64,000 nucleotides of DNA from Chrysomallon squamiferum (GCA_012295275.1 CM022667.1:21514167-21578166); one strand, 5' to 3'; counted from the first letter of the stretch, positions 25,828 through 39,460 are shown. Numbers and translations: made by a program. Notes: a model not told the origin generated them from the sequence alone.

Positions 25828-28800
25828 ATGGCGACGGCAAAGCAAGAGGGAACAATGTCTGGTGAAATTCCTAAAATATCTTCAAAAGATATTACATATG
25901 ATGAAACACCGATTGGACGAGGAGGATATGGTTATGTGTATCGTGGGACACACCCTCAGCTGGGCACTGTTGCTATTAAAACAATGATCACTGAAGGATT
26001 ACTGCCAGCTCGGTAAGTACAAAATGGAGTCTGCTACAATGACCTGTGAACAAGTGCTTGAACATTATTTTATAAAAAAATGTATTTAAAATTATTACTA
26101 CTGGCCATTATGTCATAATGAATGATTCAAGCTTTTTATTGATTTGACGTGTATAATGACAAAACTTCTATTTCATCACCAAATCAGCTTTTTGTTTAAA
26201 AATCCAGATTTTTAGATATAGAATCTGTTATGATAAAAATGTAATTTTTTTCAACATTTCGTTAGATTTTAATAATATTTCCTTTTGATTAAAAGATGGG
26301 CTCAACAATATTACAACCATCATTATTCTTTTTTCATTAAGTCGACTAAGCTTTAATTAACTAGTGATTTTAAGAAAAAAACACAGCTATCATAATACAG
26401 TTTCTTATTTCAGCCACCAGAGGGTTTTCAGATCTGAAGCAAAGGCATTATGGGAACTGAAGCATCCATCAGTTGTACGTCTGCTTGGATTAATAATGGA
26501 AGAAAACAATTACTCACTGGTTTTGGAGTACATGCATTTTGGAAGTCTGTCATCATTCCGCACAGACTTTAGAGTTGTCAGCTGGTCTGTTATTGTCAGC
26601 ATCATCCGAGACGTGGTGCATGGAATGGATTTCTTACATTCTCTAGTTCCTCCTATTCTTCACCTAGACATGAAGTCTGATAACATTCTGATAAACAGGA
26701 AAATCAGAGCCAAAGTTAGTTGCATTAGTAAACAAATATTTCAGTGAATTCCAGTGTAGCAGTGGTCAGTCTTGTCTGTTAAGCACATATGACGAATTAG
26801 CCATTAAAGAATTAGTGAAGTAAAATAAGAAAAAAAAAGGATGTCTCTCGCAGACACGACAAGAACTGTGAATTACTGCAACAAAACTGATGATTATTAT
26901 TATTATTACTTCTGAATGAAAGATGGTAAAGATCAAATAAAAATAAGACAGTATGAGTTATTTGAAACATTTTAGAATATTTTATAGTTCAGTAAACATA
27001 TAAAATTATATTTGTTTATTTCTTTTTCAGATAACTGATTTTGGTTTGGCTCAGTGGAAGACAATGACTCGCACAATCACTCAAAGTCAGAGGAGTACAG
27101 AAAGTGTTGGTAGAAATGGGACGGTTACTCATGTACCTCCAGAGGTGTGGAACAACGTCAACACCCCTCCCAATAAGGCTTATGATATATATGGCTTTGG
27201 AATTGTCATCTGGGAGGCAGTTACTGGAAATAGGCCATTTGGAAGTATGATTATTATTTTTATTATTTTCTTAATTTAGTGTTTTGCAGGTTACATTAAA
27301 CGGTGATTTTTAATTATTTATTTTTAAGTTTTATATTGAATATTTAATTATATTTTCTTCCTTGCTTATTTAAAATTTATTTTTTTGATTATTTAAAATT
27401 TATTTATAAATAAAATGTTATGGACATTTGTAATTATTATATAGTTTCATTTTGGCTAGTGATCATATATTTAAACTTGTTAGGTTTAGTTACAGAAAAA
27501 AGATATGTATGTCCCTTTCAAACACGGTAATATAAAACACTTTCAAACACACAAATTAACACTGTTTAATTTTGAAGATACTAGTGATGATATCATCCCA
27601 AAGGCAGTTCTCAGTGGCCAGCGCCCAGACATGGCCCTCATTCCTGGTGACTGTCCACCCAAACTGTCCAAAGTGATGACCCAGTGTTGGAGTCAAAAAC
27701 CAGATCTCAGACCTGACTTCAGTTGTGAGTATTTTTTTCAAGACAGAATTCACAGAGTCAGATTAGAAAATAAACATTAATGTAACACTATAGCTAATAA
27801 AATTTAAAAAAAACAATAATAAAAGGCCCTTTTAGAGAAGATTTTGGGGCTTGTTGTTCTATTTGTAAAAGAATGTTATAAAAACTGTGTGTGAAGACTT
27901 TTTGAAAATATGTTCTCATTGGGAAGTCTGTTATATCTCAGTTAGAACAGAATAAATAATTAAAATAAATCTATCTAAAAATAGTCAAATTAAATTTTCA
28001 GAAGAAAGTGTATGTAAATATTAGTCTGAGTAAATTATCATTGGAGTTGTATTTATATTACAAACCCTATTTATTTAATCTGCACCATGTTTTGTGGATT
28101 AATTGGTAAAACTTTAAAGTATTTTTTGCTTAACAGCAACTACAAGAAACTTTATTTTAATTTTAATTTGATTTTAAATGTTACTTGAGTTTACTGATGA
28201 ATTTATATTTTAATTTAGTTAACAAAACATTAACATGAAATATCAATTTTTGTTTCAGCATTAAAAGGTGAAATGGATGTTTTGTTCCAGTCCTTTCTCA
28301 ACATGTTACCAAAAGATCTTCAAGAACTGGAGAAAGCTATTGAGCAGCTTTATGTAAATAACTTTATAGTGTTTCCATTTTGAGATCTGTCCTGAAGATT
28401 ATTCTCCATGACAGTTTTTACTAAAAAAAAAATTCCAAAATAAAACTATATTATCATTGTACAGCATGTTATTATTTTTGCTGTTTCTATTCCTTATAAT
28501 AAAGAAAATGTTCTGTTGTTTTAATCCTTTTCTGAATTCTAATTAGATTTTATTATTTTATTTTACTAAAATACTTTGATAATTATTAAATTATTAGTAA
28601 TGATTTAATGATTCATTGTGTTGAAAATTTCATATTCTTACTTATTAGCTACTTTCTTTCTACTGTGTGAATTTCACTGTATGTTTCTGTTCAGCAACCT
28701 GAAGATATTGGTGGTGACTCTGTTGAAGCAGATGTCACAGAGTCACTGTATGATGTTGCAGCAAAACTTCAGGCATCAAGCAATTCTGAAACTTCAGCTG

Positions 28801-29595
28801 ATATTGAAATGGCAGATGTTCAAACTACCATTGCTTCATCAGCCAATCTAAACACTTTGACTACAACATCAACCAGTCAGAATACTTCTACTTCTAATCA
28901 GGACACTACAGCTACAACAAGTGGCACTCAAAATGTTTCTTCAAGCACATCCAGATCAGATTCTTCAGTGATATCTGAAGAACAAAAGGAAATTGCAAAG
29001 AGAGTTTTGAAAGACCCAATAGCCATGTTGCTAATGCAAAGAGATCCATCATTATGTCACACTCTCTACAAAATTATTCTTCCAACACAGAGGCTACTGA
29101 AAAGTCCTGGAATCATAATAAAATTGATGGAAGAAGACCCACAGTTCAAACTGGATTTGATGAGAAAAGGTAATGAATATATGTGTTGGTTGTTTAGCCC
29201 TCTGGAAATGAAAGATGCTATACGAAGAAAGAGACCACATCACATCCTCAAACCAGAAATAGCACAGAAAATGAAGAATCTGAGACTAGAAAGAGAAAAG
29301 AAAGATGAAGAAAAGATTAAAGCACAGCATCGATCGTTACCATCATTTACGATGGGATTCCACGGTCCAGACAGAAATAAGAGGTCATTTGGATACAGAA
29401 GGTGGGTAAATTTAGAATTACATTAATGGTTTTCTCTTTTTGTTGTTGTCATTTTTGTGCGTTGTGTGTGTGTGGGTGTTTCTTTTGTGGTGCACTTACT
29501 TAAAACACTTTTTTTTCTATTTATCATTGAGAATAGTACGTGGAGTAATGCTTGTAATAAAAGAAGAAACAGGTGGCTGAAGACACATACTATAT

Positions 29596-29627
<32 letters not shown>

Positions 29628-31437
29628 GGTGGGTGTACATCAAACACAAGTGTCTGTTGTCCTGCATTCATGAAAAACCTTTGTTTTATTTCCAGGCCTC
29701 CAGAATCAATAAATGATCTTGATGATGATGCTCAGCTGTCCTTGTTTGGACAACTGGGATATAAAATGGTGAAAGCATTCTATAACTCGAAACTAAAGAG
29801 CTATGTTTTTGGTGAAAATCGGTCTTCGATGATTGTTCCAATTGACCAGGAGGTGCTGGGTGTGCTTCGTAACCCTGACAGATTTCTCATGTTACTTGAA
29901 CAAAACCCACTGCTGAGGGAAAAACTGATGAGTATTGACAGTGAAGTTGTCATGAAAATTATCAGTCATGCCCAAATTCATAGTCGCAAAATGTATGGCA
30001 GTAGCCCACTGAGGTAAATAATATTAATTTAAAATGTATTTATAATCAGAATATTGTTACATTTGCTTCTGTAGCAGGAACAGTTAGTAAGGAGAAGATT
30101 TCATAGTGGAATATAGTTATATGTCACTGAGAATAAATTTGAAGATATTTCACTTTATTAATTCTTCTTTATTTAACTTTCACAGGAATCTACATCAACT
30201 TGTTCTTTGAAGTACATTTTTTAATACATACTTTTCATTATAATTTTTAGAAATTTTGGTCTATGATAATCTGATTCCATGTTTTAACATAAAGAATTGT
30301 TTTATACAGAGAAGCAATGATGATGATGAGTCCTTTTGATATGGATGAGGATGAAGAATACCACATGATGGATTTTATGGATGGTAAAAATCACTATATA
30401 TGGTCATCCATTTCTGAAAAATTTAAGATTAATGACCTTACAGAAGACTTCACAAAACAATTAAAACAAAGATATTTATTTTTTATTTATTTTTAATGTA
30501 GTTTCACTTATTTCTGTGACATTACAGGAAGTATAAAACAAAATGAAAACCTAAATATAACTTATAAGTTTATTTGCAGTAAACATTTGCAGTTAATGCA
30601 AAGATTCATTTGTTCATTGACACTGTTCGGTAATCTTCTTTTTTTAAATATAGATATATATAAAATTAAATAAAAATTGACTAATAATTTTTTAATCTTA
30701 TTAATTTTTTTTTTTTTTAATCATAAATCTGAAGAATTTGAAATGAAAATAACATGAGAGATGAGACAGTAAGGTGTTTGTTACAGACAGAGAAGACCTA
30801 GAAGACCGCATGTTGTTTATGCGAAGGCAGCGTACCCCTGAATCCATGACAGCAATGCTGGAGCTCTTGGTTCATGGTCGTCCATCTAGAAACAAATCTG
30901 ATTTGGTAGGTGAAAGGCAAAAACATCTATCCAAGCAGGCATCATCGTCTGCAACTACTGCTACTAAGAGTGCTACTACTGCATCAGTGAAGACCTCAGC
31001 AATTGCAGATAGTAAAACATCAACAAGCACAACTGCAAGTAAATCATCTTCTGCAGCAGGAAAAAGAAAAACTTCAGAATTAAAAGAAAAACAGTATATG
31101 AAAACAGCTGATGACACAAGCAAGTCAGGCACAGAAAAAAAAGCAAATACTAAAGAGGTATAAATAAGTTATTTTGAAAATTACATTTCTGAGTTACATT
31201 TCTGAGTTACATTTCTGAGTTACATTTCTATGTTACCTCCTGACCAGCTAACTGAAGAGCACTAAGATGACATGCAGTTTTTTTCTTGTTTTTTAATAAT
31301 ATAAATTTTAAACTGAAGAGATATTTTATGCTTTTAGAAGCTTTATGCATCACAGAAACTTTGTCTGAATAATTTGTCAAAACTATTATGTGTTATATTA
31401 ATTTTGGTTTATTTTGCCCACAGATTTCATAAACTAT

Positions 31438-31468
<31 letters not shown>

Positions 31469-32161
31469 ACTATATGTATTTTATCTTTTTTGTTAGTATA
31501 ATTATTATTTTTTTTTTTTTTACCTTTTCTGCAGGAACATGTTTTATTAATCTGTTAATTAGACATCAATGTAATGACAATTGCTGATTACAGCTACTAC
31601 AAAAGTTAGTTTTGTCACTACCAAAACTCTTGCTTCTCCTAATGTAAACATTAGTAGACATTGCTAATTCTGTTATAATGTAACTGTTGTTTGACATTTT
31701 ATTTATGTTCGGACAATTAATATTTTAGAAGAATCAAAAAGAAGTTCTGAAAGCTCCTGTTCAGAGACAAACAACAACACAGCCGTGAGTTTAAAATAAA
31801 ATAAAATAAAGACTGTTACATAGCATGTGTCTTAACATAGCTCCTTCAAACTGACAAGTCCAACAAATATCTAGTTTCACTAATTTAACTAATTTAAAAA
31901 AAAACAAAAAAGATATTTTTATTATATAAAATACATTTCCAGTAAATTTGTATTAAAATAAATATTTTTTAATGTTATTTTTTAACATTAAAATGATTAA
32001 TAATAAATTAAGCATTATAAACTAAATCATTTGCATATAATATATAGTAAACCAGAAAATCCAGAAATCTGGCATCTCTCCAGTCCCAAGTGCGCCAGAC
32101 AGGTACCCTGTGTGTGTGTATGTATACATATATGTGCAAACAGTTTAATTTATAATTCTTG

Positions 32162-32214
<53 letters not shown>

Positions 32215-34094
32215 ACACAGTTATACACATGGACAGACACACACAGAGACACACACATTCAAATGTGCTATCTCTGGAATCAGTTTTTAGAAGAAACATT
32301 TCATTTTTTTTTCAGTCTTTCCACTGTATTTCCTCCAGATCTGGCAGCTAAAGAAATGAGTATGTTTTTGTTTTTATGGAGTAAATCAAAATAATCAAGT
32401 TAAAATAATAACTGTTTATAAAATTTTAACAGAGATAACATAACTTTACAAAAAACAATAGAATGCCTTAAAATATTTTACATTGTGTGTGTAAATGTAC
32501 TAAGTTATCTATATTTATTATTAAATTAAGACAAGTATATCTTTATTTTAGATAATTAGCAACTTAAATGTTGAAGTTTTAGTTATTTGATTTATTCCAT
32601 TAAATAGTTTGAATCATTGTTATGTGATATATCATTTTGAGAATGTTATTTTCATTTACGTTAATAACTGTTTATAATTTATTCTCCCGTGAAAATGTAT
32701 TAAAAGGAAATAAAAGTACAAAAAATTCCGTTATCATAAATTCAAAAATGGCAAAACAAATATCTCTCTTTCATTAAAATAAATAAGTGAATATTTTTTG
32801 TTATTTGTTATTTGAAATTTTTTCAATAATTTAAATACATTTCTAATAACACTTAAAGACATTACCTGTAGGTGCTATGAAACTACAGTTATTTACAAAA
32901 TTAGTTTCATTTGTATTATTATTATATTTTTCTAACGCAGCCATTTAAAAAGAATAATAAACTGAACAAATTTCAGGCACATCTTCACAAAACACTGATG
33001 GTTCTGAAGTGGCTGCAGCTGCTGTCAGTGGCAGCAGCAAAAACCAGAAGAAATCAGAAAAAGAAAGTAAAGGAAAGAATAAAATAAAATTACCTTACCA
33101 TATTAATGACAGTGACACAGATGATGACTTGGACAATCATGATGACGATGATGATTATGATAATGATGATGACAGTGATTTATATTTTAAATTGGATGAT
33201 AATGTGGTAAGTGAATGATCATTTTTTTCATTGTCTCTTAAATGTGTTACTCCTCAGTGAATCTGCTCCAGTCAGATCTCCATGACTGACTATTTGAGTT
33301 GTATCATTTATAAAACTGCACCCAGTGTATATTGTTATTCACTTTTTTCTGATGATGTGATTTCAATAAAAAATTTCTAGCATGAAATGAGTTATATATA
33401 GATCAAAATTCAAATATTTCCTGAAAAGGAATCTTAATAGCTGAAGTATTGAATGAACAGATGATAAGTTTATTTTTTGTTTTCCACAGAACACTGAAGA
33501 ACCAGAGACAAGGAATTCAGGTACAGTATTGACAGTAATTTCAGGTAAAACATAAAATAGTATATAGTAACAACATTACGTTTTAAATTAAATTTCAGTG
33601 AAGTTAAAAGTGATAGAATAATGACACACAGAATACAGATTTTAAAAATAGATCATGTAAAAATATTAATATTATGTCAGTACAAGTAAAACAAGGAAGT
33701 TTTATCAAAAATTATTTTTATGCTTATCGTGTTCTGTACTGAACACCTTATTTAATTTTTTTAATACTATAATGTTAATACTTTGCAGTTTATTTCACAT
33801 ACAACCCAGATAGATCTAATTTCAGAATTATAAATTTTATATTAAAAAGCAATCAAGTAAATTAATAAACATTTTCTTTGTCATTAGCAGGATCAAATAC
33901 TTTTTTTTAAATCATTAGAATACTTGTCTTTATCTGCCAGGTTTACAGGATTGTGATACTTGTTATAAGTTTGAATAATGTGATGCCTGCCTGCAATAAT
34001 ACAATAATATATAAATTTCATATATTAAATTAAAGAATGTTCTTCTTTGTTCTCTTTAATTCAATTCAGTCTTTGTTCTGTTTCCATTTATATT

Positions 34095-34126
<32 letters not shown>

Positions 34127-34851
34127 CATTGCTCACTAAAACATATAGAATATTTTAAAACAAGTGACATTTTACATTCAGGATCACATGGTGCTGAAGC
34201 CAGTGGTAATGCTGCTGATGTCACAGAGACTGGTAATTCTAACTCGATTGTTGTCAGTGTTGGAAAACGTGGATCAAACCGTGAATCGTTTACTGATTCA
34301 AAAAAAATTAAGAAGAATGGAACTAACTGTAATAAACATGAAAATAAAATTTAATTTATAGCATATTATTATTTTCAGATTTTATTAATTTTAATTTCTT
34401 TTCATTACACTAAGTAATGATTAATAAATTATTTTAATATTGTCGTTTGATAGGTGTATTAATGTCATTAATATTTGAAATAAAACATAACTGAAGATTA
34501 TTCTTGGTGTTAGTGGTCATTATATATTATTATTAATAATGATGATGTTCTAAAAACATTCACTTTTTAGTATAAATTATCATGAAAGCGTTTTTCAGTT
34601 TAATTCTTACACACAGTAAGTTGTTATTTTAAGCACTTAAAATATAAAAATATCAATTACAATTTGTCTAAATATCATTAGTTTATTTTAGTGGATTTCA
34701 ATTAATATTAATACATATGATAGTGTATAACTATAGATGAAACAAAAACATTTTAAATTGAAACATTTCTTTTAATTAAAATAACTTTTGTTTTTCAGCT
34801 AAATGTGACAAGTCCCAGGACAAAGATGAGAAAAGTGATAAAAATAAGTGA
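25828..34851 (+). CDS. RIPK1/2/3-like Ser/Thr kinase with long novel tail (990 aa, 15 coding exons)
   Basis: Coding exons: 25828-26012, 26414-26714, 27031-27244, 27578-27724, 28259-28353, 28695-29401, 29696-30013, 30310-30383, 30787-31157, 31729-31784, 32316-32359, 32977-33206, 33490-33520, 34182-34328, 34799-34851. All introns are GT-AG, phases match at every join, and the total is 2973 nt. The kinase domain spans about residues 22-282: glycine loop GRGGYG (31-35 region), VAIK Lys51, alpha-C Glu70, HLDMKSDN with Asp147, DFG at 165-167, PPE at 198-200, and an Arg (278) in the terminal CW...RP motif. The activation and C-lobe pattern (NNVNTPP...YDIYGFG, then GQRPD...CP...QCW) matches TKL kinases of the RIPK1/2/3 group. 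The tail has a Ser/Thr-rich linker (about 340-407), two DP/NP-containing helical stretches (about 410-475 and 600-640), a Lys/Ser/Thr-rich part and an Asp-rich block (about 880-911). I see no RHIM, death domain, CARD or ankyrin repeats. By family it would act in innate immune or cell-death signalling; that role is inferred. Confidence 0.88.
28354..28444 (+). other. Possible alternative 3' end giving a kinase-only isoform
   Basis: If the donor after coding exon 5 is not used, translation adds nine residues (VNNFIVFPF) and stops at TGA 28381-28383. AATAAA lies at 28439-28444. The product would be 323 residues, essentially the kinase domain alone. This is an inference from stop and poly(A) signal positions; no transcript data are available. 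Confidence 0.3.
32165..32211. repeat. (CA)n microsatellite in a RIPK-like intron
   Basis: CA run between coding exons 10 and 11, followed by imperfect CACAGA repeats. Confidence 0.95.
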
Positions 34852-34921
34852 ATGTTTAGATTTCAGTATCCATACACAGACTGCTAACATTATGTTAATT
34901 AGCTTTTTGTAAGAGCATTGT

Positions 34922-35392
34922 AATAAAACTGAATTATATCACAGTACTATGCTTTTATGAAATTGTGGAACTATGAAACATTTACAAAATCTGGTTTTTA
35001 TATTCACAAAGAAATTAGTTGATATGCCAAGACATGGTGCATGAAAATAAAATAAAAATTTAGCTGTGCTTAACTATCATGTATCAAATACATTTTTGTT
35101 GTATATAATGTAACTATTGTAATGTCAGTGAATGTTTGTTTTGTTTTTAAATATACTAGTTAACGTATTTTAAGAATTTATTTAAAAGTACCTTTTTAAA
35201 GTTGAATATTCAAGTTTGTTCTTTGGTGGGTTTTTTCTTAGATGTGCTTATATTATCATTGGTTTAAAAATAGAAAATATCACCAGCATTAAACACATTG
35301 AAACAACTGTTTGCAGAACATGATCTTTTAGTTTTTGTTTATCATGATGTTGTATGCTTACTAGATTGGTGTATTTATTATAAATCAATAAA
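34922..35392 (+). terminator. Candidate polyadenylation signals of the RIPK-like gene
   Basis: AATAAA occurs at 34922-34927, about 70 nt after the stop, and at 35387-35392. Further AATAAA-containing A-rich runs lie near 35045. Another lies near 34343, after the in-frame stop reached if the last intron is retained. The usable site cannot be chosen from sequence alone. Confidence 0.45.
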
Positions 35393-36232
35393 GAATTGAA
35401 TTTCCTTTAGTTGAATATCATAATTTTTTGTTTAACAGACAATTCAAAGAACTGACAGATCAACAGATATACAAGAACTGTACAAAGTGTTGATGCAAAA
35501 TTCTGTAAAAGACAGAAGACCAAATTTTATATTGCTTTCACTGAATGGTGTATATGGGATATCTTCAGTACATTATTGTTCATTTCCCTTTTTCTGTGTG
35601 TGTGTGTGTGTTGTGAGAGAGACTTAATGTTCATATTTCAAATGTGTATTTCGTATACATTTTCATTCCAAATTATCTTGTTACCTTTTTAAAAGTAATA
35701 CTGAATTTTATATATTAATTACTAATATAAGTATGTATTCTTGATTTATTGTGTTATCATTCTTTTTGTTGGTTTTTCTAGACCTAATGTTTTATATATT
35801 TAGTATTTTTGTTTCAATTTAATTTTGTTAACTTTAAGAGTCTAAGTGATTTCTAATATTTTATTTATTTTCTTCTTTTTTTTTTTTTAACATTTGTATG
35901 AAGTATTTTTGATAATTAAAAGAACTAAACTCATTATTTATGGTTTTCTATAATTATTTAAAAAAAATTGAGTTTGTGCTATACTTCGAAGTTTCCATTC
36001 ACAACTTTACCTTCCACATCTCAGGGTCTTTCAACAGCAATGTTAAAAAGCTTTGATAATAACCACTAGTCACAAAACAGTACACAAAGTATCCTTTTAT
36101 TTAACACATCTAAGCTCACAAATAAAAAAAAAAAAAAATTAATAATTAACATTTAATTAATACCATTAATTTTGCAATAAAAGAATTTTTTTTAAATAAT
36201 ATAAAATTATCATAAAATAAAAATAGAACCAC

Positions 36233-36263
<31 letters not shown>

Positions 36264-36398
36264 AAATAAAAACTATGAGTTATATATATAAGTGGACAAC
36301 GGAAAAACAGTTTATTTTAAAAGAAATTTGATGGACTTCGCTCTTCGTGGCAAGAATAAGAAATAAAAAAAAAATAAAAAGAAAGAAAAAAAGGTATT

Positions 36399-36415
36399 AA
36401 CATCCGCCGGATGTT
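36399..36415. promoter_or_regulatory. Palindromic double ETS-like site upstream of the DUF4476-like gene
   Basis: AACATCCG-C-CGGATGTT is a perfect 8-bp inverted repeat around one base. It lies 89 bp before the ATG at 36504. CGGATGT resembles the core bound by ETS-family factors, which commonly sit close to start sites of TATA-less promoters. No TATA box is evident nearby. Function is inferred from sequence and position. Confidence 0.45.
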
Positions 36416-36503
36416 TGTGGTTGCCAAGAGTATCTGTCAGGGATTGGAGAATTTTACAAGAAAGAAGTTTGACTTTTAGGCCATTTCAACCTAAAATTCC
36501 GAC

Positions 36504-39460
36504 ATGACCAAGGAATCAGTTGATGATGCTACATTTAGCCAGCTTCTCGACAGTATCGGTCAGGTAATTTAATCACATATCCGAAATTACTTGTTTCTTT
36601 ATTTTGTTTTTTGTGATCATTATTTGATCTATTATCGGTATGTACCTATTTTCGAGAACGTTTCGTTTTCTTAACATTACACAAATTTAAAAGAAGATAA
36701 TTTGTTTATTATTATGAGATACTTAACTTTTGAAATTAATATAAATTAACTTTTGATTATTTTGAAAGTTTTGTTCAATTTTTTTTTTTATTATTATTAT
36801 TTTTTATATATTATTTTATATTTGTCTGTATTTTTAAATCAACATATGTACCATAAAATTAACCTTTGAATTCATGATTTTAATATTATTTGTAAAGAAA
36901 ATACTCCACAATATATTTCAGGAAACTGACCATACAGAGAACAAACTGAAAATAATTTACAACTTTAAAGGATTTCTTGATGCTTGTCAGGTAAACTGTT
37001 TAAACTGCAACAATAATCAGATACATTTTTTGTAATTAGTAAATTATTGCTGAATTATTGTATTTTGATTCATAGCTGCATTTCTTGTTGTTGTTGTTAC
37101 TATTACTCTTTTTATCTCCCTTTTTCTTTGAGTGTATTCCATAAAGTACTAAAACAAAATATTTGCATCCATATAATCCTTCAAATATTACACAAAACAA
37201 TCACTTGAATGAATAAAATGCAGTTATGCTGTTTGTTCTAAACACCATATATTTTTAAAAATAAATAAATTCATCGTTTTATTTATTTATTTGTTTGTTT
37301 GTTTTTAATTATTATTATTTATTATTATTGTTATTGTTATTATTATTTATAACACATATAATATTTATTTCTTTTATTTATTATCATTCAAAATATTTTT
37401 AAAATAATAAGGAAAATATAACTATTAGTATATACTCAGTCATGCTATTATTATGGGAAAATATTAATTGAAAAGAAAATAATAAATTTTTTAAATTTTA
37501 TGTATAAGGCTTCAAAAGTGATTTATGCTCTGGGGAACCCAGCACACAAAGTGCAGGCTATCCAGATCCTGGAACCAGTAAGTGAAGTTTTGATTATTTT
37601 TAGCATATTTACATATCTAATTTGATTCCTTATATTTAGTTTGAGATTATATCAGTTATAAAGCAATTCACTTTTTGACGAAAAGATACAAAACCAAAGT
37701 TTTCTTCTTTTTAGGAAAATGAAAAAAAAAAAATTAGCTATTTACAAAACAGCTATCATAAGAAAATAATAAATCAAAAAAAAAAAGTAACATCCAATGC
37801 AATTATAACTTCTTTTTTGTTTGTTTGTAGTTTGCTGTAAATAATGATTATATTAATAGCAATGATTGAGTACTAGTTGAAGTATAATAGAAGCATAGTT
37901 GTATTTGTTTCATTAGCATCAAATAATAAAATAGTAACAGGAAGTTTAAATAATTTTAAATATTATAAATAAAAATGAATAGTTAATTTATTAAAGTAAC
38001 TTGTACTAAAAGGAGAAATAATACAACATAACTACAAAATGCAACTTTTCTATGCATTTTAAAATGAATGATAAAAGATTTAACAATTTCACAATTTGTC
38101 TCTTCTCTTACACTTTATTTTTATACCAGAGATTATGTCGCATGTCTTGTCAGGATGCTAGACACATTTTAGGTGCAATAAATATCCAGCGTGACAGACT
38201 GATTGCACTTGATTGTATTAAAAGGTAAGTTCAAAAATAAGTTATTTTTATATTATGAATAAATAGTTAGTTTTGTTTTTTATAATATGCATGTCTTTTG
38301 CACATTAATGAATTATTAGTCATGGTAAATTAAAATTAATATGATTTTAAAAAATATTTTTCCTAGAGTTCTGACAGACTGCCAGACGCGACTGGGTGAG
38401 GAGTACATTCTCAGCTGTTTTCCTTTTGAAAGTGACAAGCACCAGGCTCTTAGAATATTAAGAACGGTAAATTCATTTACCTTAAATACTGAATTATTGT
38501 CTTAATTATAAATACTAATACAATGTCACTTATTAACAAAAGGAATAGATGTTTTTTTGTTAATTGTCTCTGTTAGTTAAATAATTATTAAAGTAAATGT
38601 ATAATAGAAATTAATATAAATGATTACTTGGTAATATTTGCCATATTACTGTTATATAGTTGTAATATTTCTATCTTAAATAAATTTAATATGAACTCTG
38701 TGTTTGTGTATTCTAAGACATATTTAAAGTTATGACATATAATTTACTTTTAGGTGAGTTCTGATATAGCTGATGTACCAGCTGCTGGAGGACATCAAGG
38801 TTATGCTGCACTGGGTTCTCTTTATACACAGGCGTTTAGCATGATACCTGGCATACCTCCTGTAAGTTACTTTCTGCTACACTTTCTACATCAGTCTCTA
38901 ACCTACTTTCTCATTTTGTAGGACAAAGTTTTGGATTTTACCAGCTTTCTCTGAACAGATTGTGCTGGAGGATCTGCTTGATGTAGAAATGTATTAAATC
39001 AGCGTTTTTTATTTTTTAATCACCATAGAATGGAAAAAAAGTATGTTATTTTCATACCACCAAAATTACCTTTTAAAATGCATTATGAAAGATAATCTCT
39101 TCTAAATAATAATTTACTGTTATATTACTTATATTTTACTGTTTTTTACTTATGCTTTACTGTTAAATTACTTATAGTTTGTCTGGTTTTTTTATTTAGG
39201 AGAGAAGGGCGCCTGATATCCACCCAGCTCCACATGAACGTGATACAGTTACCTCCCTTTACCCAGAACATCCATCATATGCATATGCCAAGGATAAGAG
39301 TTATGCTGAAGACAGAGGATACCCTGGTCATATCCCTTATCCAGGCACTTTTGAAACTACCCGCCCATATCCTTCAGGAGCTCCTTACCTGGGTCAGCAC
39401 AGTGGTGCTCCTGCTCCTACAGGATTTCCTAACTTGGACAAATGTAGAATTGTGTATTAA
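36504..39460 (+). CDS. DUF4476-like protein with Pro/Tyr-rich tail (253 aa, 7 exons)
   Basis: Exons: 36504-36563, 36922-36990, 37509-37577, 38130-38224, 38367-38466, 38754-38861, 39200-39460. All junctions are GT-AG with matching phases, and the stop is TAA at 39458-39460. The N-terminal two thirds is helical and shows a repeated pattern: a Q-A/D helix start, then hydrophobic residues, then RL/KL-alxxi. An example is CQDARHILGAINIQRDRLIA followed by an FPFESDK segment. This resembles the DUF4476 family, known in bacteria and animals with no assigned function. The last exon is rich in Pro, Tyr, Gly and Ala (PYPSGAPYLG, APAPTGFP), as in flexible adaptor tails. There is no signal peptide or membrane segment, so a cytosolic protein is likely. 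The family call rests on pattern recall and needs a profile search; the gene structure itself is well supported. Confidence 0.8.

Noticed and set aside
35431-35520. Possible extra last exon of the RIPK-like gene after TTTAACAG
   Set aside because: It would need a weak GTGAAT donor at the very end of exon 15 and adds only about 17 codons. It lies beyond two poly(A) signals, so 3' UTR or flank is more likely.
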